Below are positions 1 to 6,152 of a DNA stretch of 6,212 bases, in pieces. Origin of the DNA: Paracoccaceae bacterium. Its GTDB lineage: Bacteria > Pseudomonadota > Alphaproteobacteria > Rhodobacterales > Rhodobacteraceae. Made by a program: the position numbers and the translations under genes. The stretch covers positions 1-6,212 of the forward strand of contig JAFIEC010000107.1 of NCBI GenBank assembly GCA_020832725.1, written 5' to 3'. Below the pieces are notes generated by a model. It saw only the letters and a list, made by a program, of their open reading frames with translations. It did no database searches and was not told where the DNA came from. The stretch's first letter is position 1. Each line of letters starts with the position of its first letter.

Positions 1-248
1 ACAACTTCTTCGCGACACTCAACGTCACCTCGATCGTAGTCGATGGACACACCGATCCGCGTGGTGGCTATGAGTACAACATGCGCCTGTCCGAGCGGCG
101 CGCCATGGCCGTGGCGCAGATCGCCCAGCAGGCCGGCGTCCGCATCAGTCAGGTGCGGGGCTGGGGGCCAACCAAGCCCGTCGCCGCGAACAATACTGCC
201 GCGGGGATGGCCCGCAACCGTCGTGTCGAAGTGATCTGCATCCGCTGA
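1..248 (+). CDS. OmpA-family C-terminal domain protein, 5'-truncated by the window edge
   Basis: The open frame enters at base 3 and ends at TGA 246-248, leaving 81 residues of a C-terminal OmpA-like domain. This domain binds the diaminopimelate of peptidoglycan non-covalently and ties the outer membrane (or a periplasmic lipoprotein) to the cell wall. Visible hallmarks are VDGHTDPRG, then NMRLSERRA, and near the end NRRVEV. The Asp of GHTD (codon 54-56) and the second Arg of SERR (codon 99-101) are 15 residues apart, the same spacing as the peptidoglycan-binding Asp271/Arg286 pair of E. coli OmpA. The N-terminal part lies outside the window, so I cannot tell whether it carries a beta-barrel, a lipobox (Pal-like) or another module. 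A small lipoprotein gene follows after 22 bases, probably in the same transcript. The domain call is very secure; the full protein type is unknown. Confidence 0.93.
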   Translation, partial: NFFATLNVTSIVVDGHTDPRGGYEYNMRLSERRAMAVAQIAQQAGVRISQVRGWGPTKPVAANNTAAGMARNRRVEVICIR

Positions 249-270
249 CAAGCCTGGGGGGGCTGCCGCA

Positions 271-564
271 ATGACCATCCTGCGTGCCACGCTCGCGCTC
301 GCCGCCGCTCTGGCTGTGGCCGGCTGCGAATACACCAAAACCGACAAGACAGTTGACCGGGGGTTCGGGCAACACAAGCATCTCAGCCAGTTGCAGGCGG
401 GGATCTGGGTCGATCCGCATGGCTGCGATCACTGGATCATCGACGACGGGGCCGAGGGATATCTTTCGGCGCGCCTCGACCAATATGGCAAGCCGGTCTG
501 CTCGGGCATTGCCCCACCCAATGTGGCAGTGGGCGATTTCCGCAACAATCAGGGCCGGCTCTGA
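271..564 (+). CDS. Small predicted lipoprotein of unknown function
   Basis: This 97-residue protein starts at ATG 271 behind a G-rich Shine-Dalgarno-like stretch (about 256-262). The N-terminus is a compact signal peptide with one Arg at position 5 and an Ala/Leu core (8-17), ending in a lipobox, Ala-Val-Ala-Gly-Cys, with Cys19 as the predicted lipidated residue. Asp or similar sorting signals at +2 are absent (Glu20 follows), so outer-membrane delivery is possible but not certain. The mature part of about 79 residues is hydrophilic, with a compact motif Gly-x-Trp-Val-Asp-Pro-x-Gly-Cys-Asp-His-Trp-Ile-Ile-Asp-Asp-Gly (about 44-60). Cys52 and Cys77 could form a disulphide in the periplasm. I do not recognise a named family. 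Its position 22 bases after an OmpA-domain gene suggests an envelope role, which is inference. Lnt, encoded downstream, would be the enzyme that N-acylates such a protein. Confidence 0.82.
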   Translation: MTILRATLALAAALAVAGCEYTKTDKTVDRGFGQHKHLSQLQAGIWVDPHGCDHWIIDDGAEGYLSARLDQYGKPVCSGIAPPNVAVGDFRNNQGRL

Positions 565-607
565 GCGTGCCAGGCGCCGCTGCCGGCCTGTCAGTCAAGC
601 GTCAATC

Positions 608-637
608 CGCCGCTCCACGCTTCTGCGCGGGGCGGCG
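608..637 (+). terminator. Strong GC-rich hairpin, possible terminator of the ompA-lipoprotein unit
   Basis: Bases 608-616 (CGCCGCTCC) pair with 629-637 (GGGGCGGCG) over 9 base pairs with one G-U wobble. Inside, after one A/C mismatch, 618-620 pair with 625-627 around a TTCT tetraloop, giving 12 pairs in a 30-base hairpin. It lies 44 bases after the lipoprotein stop and directly before the candidate phoH promoter. This is where a terminator would separate the two units. The downstream bases (ACTTGATTC) are only weakly T-rich, so efficient Rho-independent termination is doubtful. It may instead be a transcript-end stabiliser. Confidence 0.4.
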
Positions 638-638
638 A

Positions 639-668
639 CTTGATTCGGCGGCGTGCACGCTCCATCAT
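639..668 (+). promoter_or_regulatory. Candidate phoH operon promoter, possibly sigma-32 (RpoH) type
   Basis: Two readings fit the same place. As a housekeeping promoter, TTGATT (640-645) and CATCAT (663-668) are separated by 17 bases, each matching 4 of 6 consensus positions. As a heat-shock promoter, CTTGATT (639-645), a 14-base gap and CTCCATCA (660-667) resemble the sigma-32 pattern CTTGAAA / CCCCATnT. The predicted start near 675 would leave a leader of about 55 bases before phoH. A perfect 10-base palindrome, GCGTGCACGC (651-660), sits in the spacer and could be an operator or chance in GC-rich DNA. The E. coli counterpart operon is heat-shock controlled, which makes the second reading attractive, but the call rests on motif matching alone. 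Confidence 0.35.
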
Positions 669-730
669 TCCCTACCGAAACCGCAGACGGGTGCTGCCCG
701 CGATGCAGCCTACGCATGACGGAGACAGGA

Positions 731-1750
731 TTGCCCGAAAGCGCGCTCACACCGCCCGTCGCCCCCGAGGATGCCCTCCAGACCCGTCTAGAATTCTCCG
801 ACAACCGCCTGCTGGCGGGGGTCTGCGGTCAGTTCGATCGGAACCTTGCCCAGATCGAGACTTCGCTCGCGGTCCAGATCGCCCGTCGTGGCAACCAGCT
901 TGCCATCGCCGGAGAGGACGAGGCCAGGAGCCGGGCCGGGCAGATCCTCGAGGCGCTGTATGAAAAGGCCGGGCAGGGGCGGCAGGTCGAGGCGGCCGAT
1001 ATCGATGCGCTGCTGCGCTTTGGCACGTCCGGCGAAGGCACCGGGGCACGGGACGGTGACCAGTTCGAGTTGTTCCGTCCGGGCCCGACAGAATTGCGGA
1101 CCCGCAAGAAGACGATCGAACCGCGCACCCGCACCCAGAAGGCCTATGTCGAGAATCTGCTTTCGCAAGAGCTCGTCTTCGGTCTCGGTCCGGCCGGGAC
1201 CGGCAAGACCTATATCGCTGTCGCGGTGGCGGTGACGATGTTTCTGGGGGGGCAGGTCGACCGGATCATCCTGTCGCGCCCTGCGGTGGAGGCCGGCGAG
1301 CGGCTGGGCTTTCTTCCGGGCGACATGAAGGAGAAGGTCGATCCCTTCATGCAGCCGCTCTACGATGCCCTGCACGATTTCCTCCCCGCCAAGCAGCTTG
1401 GCCGGCTGATGGAGGAGAAACGCATCGAGATCGCGCCACTTGCCTTCATGCGCGGTCGGACGCTGTCCCGTGCCTTTGTCATCCTTGACGAGGCCCAGAA
1501 TGCGACGGCCATGCAGATGAAGATGTTTCTGACCCGACTGGGCGAGGGCTCGCGCATGGCGATCACGGGCGATCCGTCACAGGTGGACCTGCCGCGGGGG
1601 GTGGTCTCGGGTTTGGTCGAGGCGGCGCGCATTCTGGACGGGGTAAAGGGGATCGGGTTCACCCGCTTTTCTGCAGAAGATGTTGTACGCCATCCGATGG
1701 TTGCGCGAATCATCCGCGCCTATGATGCGGATTCCGCCCGGGATGGCTGA
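731..1750 (+). CDS. phoH: PhoH-family (YbeZ/PhoL-like) P-loop ATPase
   Basis: Cytoplasmic P-loop NTPase of the PhoH/YbeZ family, which in proteobacteria is encoded next to the RNase YbeY, physically and functionally linked to it, and thought to act in RNA or ribosome metabolism. With the TTG start at 731 it is 339 residues, close to the usual 320-350. The N-terminal part (about 15-100) is the KH-like region of this family, containing DNRLLAGVCGQFDRNLAQIE. The Walker A motif GPAGTGKT is at residues 153-160 and the Walker B motif VILDEAQNA at about 250-258, followed by TRLGEGSRMAITGDPSQVDLP, another family signature. I chose TTG 731 because GGAG lies at 721-724 with a 6-base spacer and the product then begins MPESALTPP, like relatives as I recall them. 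ATG 716 (344 residues) is in frame but lacks a clear ribosome site; GTG 653 is unlikely. The 3' end overlaps ybeY by 8 bases, implying coupled translation. Confidence 0.95.
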   Translation: MPESALTPPVAPEDALQTRLEFSDNRLLAGVCGQFDRNLAQIETSLAVQIARRGNQLAIAGEDEARSRAGQILEALYEKAGQGRQVEAADIDALLRFGTSGEGTGARDGDQFELFRPGPTELRTRKKTIEPRTRTQKAYVENLLSQELVFGLGPAGTGKTYIAVAVAVTMFLGGQVDRIILSRPAVEAGERLGFLPGDMKEKVDPFMQPLYDALHDFLPAKQLGRLMEEKRIEIAPLAFMRGRTLSRAFVILDEAQNATAMQMKMFLTRLGEGSRMAITGDPSQVDLPRGVVSGLVEAARILDGVKGIGFTRFSAEDVVRHPMVARIIRAYDADSARDG

Positions 1751-2297
1751 GCCCGCGCCTGCCGCTCCGGTCGCGGGTGCTTGCGACGACGGACATCGGC
1801 TGGTCGAGGCGCTGATCGCGGCACCGGGATGGGAGGGCGTGGCCCTCGACCCGATGGCCGAGCGGGCGGCGCGGGCAACGCTGTCGCATCTCGGGCTGAA
1901 CCCGCAATCCTTCGAAATCGCGCTTCTGGCCACGGACGATGCGGGCATGATCCCTCTGAACGATCGTTTTCGCGGCAAACCCGTCGCCACCAACGTGCTG
2001 TCGTGGCCCGCGCTGGACTTGCGCCCCCCACAACCCGGCGACGCACCGCCGCCGCCCGGCCCCGATCCCTTCGGAGAAGAGCCGCAGGCGCTGGGCGATA
2101 TTGCCCTGGCACTGGAGACCTGCACCCGTGAGGCCTCGGCGGCAGGCCGCCCTCTGCTGGATCATCTGGCGCATCTGGTCGTGCACGGCTGCCTCCACCT
2201 GTTGGGTTTCGATCACGAAACCGAACAGGATGCCCTCCTGATGGAGCGGATCGAGGTCGAGGTTCTTGCAACGCTGGGTGTGCCTGACCCATATTGA
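1743..2297 (+). CDS. ybeY: Endoribonuclease YbeY (16S rRNA maturation factor)
   Basis: UPF0054-family zinc-dependent single-strand endoribonuclease, a cytoplasmic protein acting in 16S rRNA 3'-end maturation and 70S ribosome quality control, usually together with the neighbouring PhoH/YbeZ ATPase. The family signature is intact: HGCLHLLGFDH at residues 148-158, giving zinc ligands His148, His152 and His158. Upstream, LNDRFRGKPVATNVLSWP (about 73-90) and LGDIAL (about 117-122) are the other conserved blocks. Between them lies a Pro/Gly-rich insert (about 93-115), low complexity and probably a surface loop. The product is 184 residues, somewhat longer than E. coli YbeY (155) because of this insert and an Ala/Pro-rich N-terminus. 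ATG 1743 was chosen because it overlaps the phoH stop by 8 bases. In-frame ATGs at 1725 and 1728 would add six or five residues and also lack a clear Shine-Dalgarno site. Confidence 0.95.
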   Translation: MAEPAPAAPVAGACDDGHRLVEALIAAPGWEGVALDPMAERAARATLSHLGLNPQSFEIALLATDDAGMIPLNDRFRGKPVATNVLSWPALDLRPPQPGDAPPPPGPDPFGEEPQALGDIALALETCTREASAAGRPLLDHLAHLVVHGCLHLLGFDHETEQDALLMERIEVEVLATLGVPDPY

Positions 2298-2334
2298 GCG
2301 CTGCCGGGCAGACCGGCGATTCTGGACGGGAAAG

Positions 2335-3225
2335 ATGGGAAGTACCGAAGAGGGGTCACCTCGCGCAGCGCAGCGCGCGCATGACCCCGAGCGTGGCCGC
2401 GAGAGAGGTTTCCTCGGCCGATTGCTCGACACGCTGGGCGGCTCCTCCGAGGAAGAAGCCGCCGCTGCCGAAGAGGCGGCAATAGCCGGCACCGGGCTCC
2501 TCGGGGTCGCCAATCTTCGCAGGATGCGGCTGGATGACGTTTCCATCCCTCGCGCCGAGATCGTCGCCGTTCCCGTGGATATTCCGCTTGACGCTCTTGT
2601 GGAGGTATTCAGGGAAAGCGGCAATTCGCGCCTCCCGGTCTACGAGGGGTCACTGGACCAGCCGCTGGGCCTTCTGCTGCTCAAGGATCTGGCCCTGAGC
2701 CACGGTTTCAACGGGAACCAACACGAACTGGACCTGCGGGTGCTGCTGCGGCCGCTGATCTATGCTCCGCCCTCCATGCCGATCGGCGTTCTGCTGCAGA
2801 AGATGCGCAGCGAGCGCACGCATATGGCGCTGGTGATCGACGAATATGGCGGGGTCGACGGGCTGGTCACCATCGAGGACCTGATCGAGCAGGTGGTGGG
2901 CGAGATCGACGACGAGCACGACACCGAAGATGATGCGAGCTGGACCGAAGAATCTCCCGGTGTCTGGCTGGTGCAGGCGCGCACGCCGCTTGACGAATTC
3001 GAGCGGGCCCTGGGAGAAAGCCTGGCTGCCGGCGATGATGACGAGGAGGTCGATACGCTGGGCGGCCTCGTGTTCCTGCTGGCCGGGCGGGTGCCGGTGC
3101 GGGGCGAGATCATTCCTCACCCTGCGGGCCTGGATATCGAGATCGTCGAGGGGGACTCGCGCCGCATCAAGCGGCTGCGGGTGCGTCGCGCCGATGTGGA
3201 GGACAGGCGCGTCGCCCATGGTTGA
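2335..3225 (+). CDS. corC: CorC/YbeX-family CBS-pair protein
   Basis: Soluble-type member of the HlyC/CorC family. The family is associated with magnesium/cobalt homeostasis, and E. coli YbeX, encoded in the matching operon, has been tied to ribosome metabolism; the molecular function remains uncertain. With ATG 2335 it has 296 residues. Residues 1-60 are charged and Ala/Glu-rich with no membrane segment, so the CNNM transmembrane domain of larger relatives is absent, as is normal for CorC/YbeX. A first CBS domain runs about 68-130, opening with the family sequence DVSIPRAEIVAV. A second runs about 140-200 and ends in the very conserved VIDEYGGVDGLVTIEDLIEQ (from Val167). The C-terminal CorC/HlyC domain (about 208-290) includes VDTLGGLVFLLAGRVPVRGE. 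The start at 2335 has only a weak G-rich site upstream; an in-frame start at 2266 would overlap ybeY and add 23 atypical residues. It begins 37 bases after ybeY. Confidence 0.93.
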   Translation: MGSTEEGSPRAAQRAHDPERGRERGFLGRLLDTLGGSSEEEAAAAEEAAIAGTGLLGVANLRRMRLDDVSIPRAEIVAVPVDIPLDALVEVFRESGNSRLPVYEGSLDQPLGLLLLKDLALSHGFNGNQHELDLRVLLRPLIYAPPSMPIGVLLQKMRSERTHMALVIDEYGGVDGLVTIEDLIEQVVGEIDDEHDTEDDASWTEESPGVWLVQARTPLDEFERALGESLAAGDDDEEVDTLGGLVFLLAGRVPVRGEIIPHPAGLDIEIVEGDSRRIKRLRVRRADVEDRRVAHG

Positions 3226-3282
3226 GGCAAAGGCCAGGGCCAGTGCCGCAATGCCCTCCTGCCGTCCGGGGCGACGCGGCGG

Positions 3283-4806
3283 GTGATCGCGCGTCTGTCA
3301 TCGCGGTGTCCCGATGTGCTGCGCGGCGGCTTGGGTGCGTTTCTCGGGGGCGCTTTGGCCGGTCTGGGGCAGCCGCCCTTCGGTCTCTGGCCGGTGGCTC
3401 TTGCAGGGCTGCTCTGGGCCGGGGCCTGCGTGCTGTCCGCCCCCGGTGGCCGCGCCGTCGCCCTGCGCGGGTGGTTTGCGGGCCTTGGGTTTTTCCTTGT
3501 GGCGTTGCACTGGATTGTCGAGCCGTTCCTTGTGGATGTCGCCCGCCATGGCTGGATGGCCCCTTTCGGCCTTGCGGGCATGACCGGGGGGCTGGCCCTG
3601 TTCTGGGCGGGCGCGGCCTGGCTGGTGCATCTTGCGGCGCTTTCCCCCCGGGCGCGCCCCGTCGCGCTGGCCGCCACGGTGTCGGGGGCCGAGGCGTTGC
3701 GGGGCGTTGTCTTCACGGGGTTTCCCTGGGCGCTGCCCGCGCATCTGTGGGCAGGCACGCCCGTTATCCATCATGCGCAGGTGACCGGGCAGGACGGGCT
3801 GGCGCTGCTGACGCTGCTGGTGCTGGCGCTTCCCTTCGTGCTGGCCCGCCGCTGGCGCCGCGCGGGTGTGCTGGCGGCGGCTGCTGCCCTGGCAGTCTTC
3901 TGGGCGGGGGGGCTTTGGCTTGGTGCGCGGCCGGTGCTTCCGGACGGGCCTTCGCCGCTTGTTCGGCTGGTGCAGCCCGACGCGCCGCAGCACCTGAAGT
4001 GGCGTCCCGATATGGTGCCGCTCTACTTCGCGCGGCATCTCGCGCTGAGCGCCCGGCCGGCCTCGGCGGAGGGGCCACCCGATCTGGTACTGTGGTCGGA
4101 GACGGCGGTGGAGTTCATTCTCGAATTCCCGGGCGACGCGCTTGACCGCATGGCGGCTGTCCTGCCGGAGGGGGCGCTTCTGGCTTTTGGCGTGCGCCGG
4201 TTCGAAGGCGGGCGGGTGTTCAACTCGCTGGCGGTGATCGACGGGTCGGCCGATGTGACCCATGTCTATGACAAGCACCATCTTGTGCCGTTCGGTGAAT
4301 ACATCCCCTTTGCGGACCTGGCCGAGCGGCTGGGGCTCACCGGCCTTGCCGCAGGGGGGCTCGGCTTTGCCGCCGGCCCGGGCCCGGCGCTGCTCGATCT
4401 CGGCGCATCCGGGATTGTGCTCCCGCTTGTGTGCTACGAGGCGATCTTTCCCTATGCGGTGTCCCGCGCAGCCCGGCGGCCCGACTGGATCCTGCAGGCC
4501 ACGAACGACGCCTGGTTCGGCACCTTCGCCGGTCCGAGGCAGCACCTCGCATTGGCGCGCATCCGCGCAATCGAGCAGGGGTTGCCTCTGGTGCGCGTCG
4601 CCAATACCGGGATCAGCGCGGTGATCGATGCACGGGGCAACATCGTCGCAGCGCTGCCGCTGAACGAGGCGGGCATCATCGATGCCAGGGTTCCCCGTGC
4701 AGCCGTGCCCACCATCCACGCGCGTTCGGGCCGCTGGCCCTTTCTGGCAGCGCTGGCCCTGGTGCTGGCGGCGCTGGCCGCATGGGGGCGAAGGAGGCCG
4801 GGTTGA
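3283..4806 (+). CDS. lnt: Apolipoprotein N-acyltransferase
   Basis: Inner-membrane enzyme that transfers a fatty acyl chain from phospholipid to the free amino group of the N-terminal diacylglyceryl-cysteine, the last step of lipoprotein maturation. The 507-residue length is typical. The N-terminal half is strongly hydrophobic with about six predicted membrane segments (roughly 15-50 containing two, 60-80, 90-115, 163-181, 187-206), and a last one lies at about 486-502. Between them is the periplasmic nitrilase-fold domain. The Glu-Lys-Cys triad can be placed: Glu273 in LWSETAV, Lys331 in YDKHHLVPFGEY and Cys384 in PLVCYEAIFP. These correspond to E. coli Glu267, Lys335 and Cys387, and the supporting Glu339 and Glu386 keep the E. 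coli spacing. The GTG start at 3283 lies 57 bases after corC with a poor ribosome site, so the exact start is less sure than the gene. It probably ends the phoH-ybeY-corC-lnt unit. Confidence 0.96.
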   Translation: MIARLSSRCPDVLRGGLGAFLGGALAGLGQPPFGLWPVALAGLLWAGACVLSAPGGRAVALRGWFAGLGFFLVALHWIVEPFLVDVARHGWMAPFGLAGMTGGLALFWAGAAWLVHLAALSPRARPVALAATVSGAEALRGVVFTGFPWALPAHLWAGTPVIHHAQVTGQDGLALLTLLVLALPFVLARRWRRAGVLAAAAALAVFWAGGLWLGARPVLPDGPSPLVRLVQPDAPQHLKWRPDMVPLYFARHLALSARPASAEGPPDLVLWSETAVEFILEFPGDALDRMAAVLPEGALLAFGVRRFEGGRVFNSLAVIDGSADVTHVYDKHHLVPFGEYIPFADLAERLGLTGLAAGGLGFAAGPGPALLDLGASGIVLPLVCYEAIFPYAVSRAARRPDWILQATNDAWFGTFAGPRQHLALARIRAIEQGLPLVRVANTGISAVIDARGNIVAALPLNEAGIIDARVPRAAVPTIHARSGRWPFLAALALVLAALAAWGRRRPG

Positions 4807-4830
4807 CGGGCCCGGTCTTCCACGAGGGGA

Positions 4831-4857
4831 TTGACGCGCCCCCCTGCAGCGGATAGC
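4831..4857 (+). promoter_or_regulatory. Candidate metK promoter
   Basis: TTGACG (4831-4836) matches the -35 consensus at 5 of 6 positions and is followed after 15 bases by GATAGC (4852-4857), or after 17 by TAGCTG (4854-4859), as a weak -10. Start of transcription would fall near 4864, just before the riboswitch at 4871, which is the layout expected for a short regulated leader. The spacer is short or the -10 poor, so this remains a motif-based proposal. A second TTGACG (4803-4808) overlapping the lnt stop is another -35 possibility, and read-through from lnt is also possible. Confidence 0.4.
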
Positions 4858-4870
4858 TGCCTCCGACCAC

Positions 4871-4917
4871 CCGTTACAACGGCTTCCTGGCGTGACGGGG
4901 CAGAACCCAATGGAGCA
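4871..4917 (+). ncRNA. SAM/SAH riboswitch controlling metK translation
   Basis: Cis-acting RNA that binds S-adenosylmethionine (and S-adenosylhomocysteine) and blocks ribosome access to metK. Stem P1 is formed by CCGTTAC (4871-4877) and GTGACGG (4892-4898), seven pairs with one G-U. The 14-base loop (4878-4891) holds GCTTCC (4882-4887), which can pair with GGAGC (4912-4916), using one bulged T, to form an H-type pseudoknot. GGAG is also the metK Shine-Dalgarno sequence, 8 bases before ATG 4924, so the closed form hides the ribosome site. Stem-loop sequence ACAACGGCTTCCTGGCGTGA is, as I recall it, the same as the core of structurally studied SAM/SAH riboswitches. This class occurs mainly in Rhodobacterales ahead of metK, as here. 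The linker 4899-4911 is 13 bases, longer than in the minimal studied form, and may hold a small hairpin (GGG 4898-4900 with CCC 4906-4908). The class assignment is from memory of the consensus plus the folding shown. Confidence 0.9.
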
Positions 4918-4923
4918 CTTCCC

Positions 4924-6111
4924 ATGAGCCGTCAGAACTATGTCTTCACTTCCGAGTCTGTCTCGGAGGGCCATCCCGACAAGGTGTGCGATCGCATCTC
5001 CGATGCCGTGCTCGACTTCCTCCTGAACGAGGATCCGATGGCGCGCGTCGCCTGCGAAACCTTCGCGACCACGGGACTTGTCGTGATCGGCGGCGAGATC
5101 GGATTGCCCGACCGCAACGGTCGCCCTGGCCACGAGCGCCTGAAGGACGTGATGGGCCGCATTCCCCAGATCGCCCGCGACTGCATCCGTGACATCGGCT
5201 ACGAGCAGGAGAAGTTCCACTGGAACACCTGCCATGTGCTGAATTTCCTGCACGAGCAGTCGGTCGACATCGCCCAGGGCGTGGAGCGCGAGGGGGCGGG
5301 CGATCAGGGCATCATGTTCGGCCATGCGACCGACGAAACGCCCGAGCTGATGCCCGCGCCGATCCTTTATTCCCACGCCATCCTCCGCCGCCTGGCCGAG
5401 GCGCGCAAATCGGGTGCGGCGCCCATGCTGGGCCCCGACGCCAAGAGCCAGCTGTCGGTGGAATATGTCGATGGCAACCCGGTGGGCGTGACGCAGATCG
5501 TCGTCTCCCACCAGCATCTCGACCCGAACATGAGCAGCGGGGACGTGCGCGCCGTGGTGGAGCCCTATGTCCGCGAAGTGCTGCCCGAGGGCTGGATCAG
5601 GGACAACACGGTCTGGCACGTGAACCCGACGGGCAAGTTTCTCATCGGCGGTCCTGATGGCGATGCCGGTCTGACCGGCCGCAAGATCATCGTGGACACC
5701 TATGGCGGACGCGCACCCCATGGCGGCGGGGCCTTCTCGGGCAAGGATCCCACCAAGGTGGACCGCTCGGCGGCCTATGCCGCGCGTTATCTGGCCAAGA
5801 ACGTCGTTGCCGCCGGGCTGGCGCGTCGCTGCACGATCCAGCTGTCCTATGCCATCGGCGTGCCGGAGCCGCTGTCGATCTATGTGGACACCTACGGAAC
5901 GGGCACCGTGCCCGATGAGGCGATCGAGATCGCGGTGGCAGGGTCCATGGACCTCACGCCATCGGGGATCCGCGCGCATCTCAGCCTTGACAGGCCGATC
6001 TATTCCCGGACGTCGGCCTATGGCCATTTCGGCCGCGAGCCCGAGGCGGATGGCGGCTTCTCCTGGGAGAAGAACGATCTGGCCGAGACAATCGCCGCGA
6101 AACTGCCCTGA
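4924..6111 (+). CDS. metK: S-adenosylmethionine synthase (methionine adenosyltransferase)
   Basis: Cytoplasmic enzyme that makes S-adenosylmethionine from methionine and ATP, releasing phosphate and pyrophosphate; it normally works as a dimer or tetramer with Mg2+ and K+. The 395-residue product is complete and of usual length. Signatures in order: FTSESVSEGHPDK with His17 and Asp19 (E. coli His14, Asp16); GAGDQGIMFGHA at 124-135 with Asp127 (E. coli Asp118); IGGPDGDAGLTGRKIIVDTYGG ending at 262; and the phosphate-binding loop GGGAFSGKDPTKVDRSAAY from 267, with Lys274 and Lys278. The start is ATG 4924, set by GGAG at 4912-4915 and the conserved N-terminus; the in-frame TTG at 4831 would translate through the riboswitch and is rejected. 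Expression is probably controlled by SAM through the leader RNA. In many Rhodobacterales trmB follows, but the window ends before any such gene can be seen. Confidence 0.98.
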   Translation: MSRQNYVFTSESVSEGHPDKVCDRISDAVLDFLLNEDPMARVACETFATTGLVVIGGEIGLPDRNGRPGHERLKDVMGRIPQIARDCIRDIGYEQEKFHWNTCHVLNFLHEQSVDIAQGVEREGAGDQGIMFGHATDETPELMPAPILYSHAILRRLAEARKSGAAPMLGPDAKSQLSVEYVDGNPVGVTQIVVSHQHLDPNMSSGDVRAVVEPYVREVLPEGWIRDNTVWHVNPTGKFLIGGPDGDAGLTGRKIIVDTYGGRAPHGGGAFSGKDPTKVDRSAAYAARYLAKNVVAAGLARRCTIQLSYAIGVPEPLSIYVDTYGTGTVPDEAIEIAVAGSMDLTPSGIRAHLSLDRPIYSRTSAYGHFGREPEADGGFSWEKNDLAETIAAKLP

Positions 6112-6123
6112 GGCGCCCGCGGG

Positions 6124-6152
6124 CCGGGGGCCCCCCGGACAATTTATTATTA
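6124..6152 (+). terminator. Possible metK terminator hairpin
   Basis: Thirteen bases after the metK stop, CCGGG (6124-6128) can pair with CCCGG (6134-6138) around GGCCC, with other registers possible because of the G and C runs. An A/T-rich stretch, ACAATTTATTATTA (6139-6152), follows, unusual in this GC-rich DNA. This resembles an intrinsic terminator, but the T run is interrupted and the sequence beyond it looks unreliable. Confidence 0.3.

Noticed and set aside
284..643. 119-codon open frame on the + strand overlapping the lipoprotein gene
   Set aside because: It lacks a signal peptide or domain, is Arg/Ser/Pro-rich, and conflicts with the well-supported lipoprotein at 271-564.
1710..2624. 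304-codon open frame on the - strand over ybeY and corC
   Set aside because: It is a shadow of two real genes, low-complexity Arg/Ser/Pro-rich, with no recognisable motif or ribosome site.
2335..3225. CorC seeming to be a truncated CNNM-type transporter
   Set aside because: Absence of the membrane domain is normal for the CorC/YbeX subgroup, and no remnant of it is visible upstream.
3222..4145. 307-codon open frame on the + strand overlapping lnt
   Set aside because: Same region as the Lnt membrane domain in another frame; Gly/Arg/Cys-rich translation typical of a frame-shifted GC-rich gene.
4831..4923. N-terminal extension of MetK from TTG 4831
   Set aside because: It would translate through the riboswitch; the added 31 residues are not family-like, and ATG 4924 has a well-placed GGAG.
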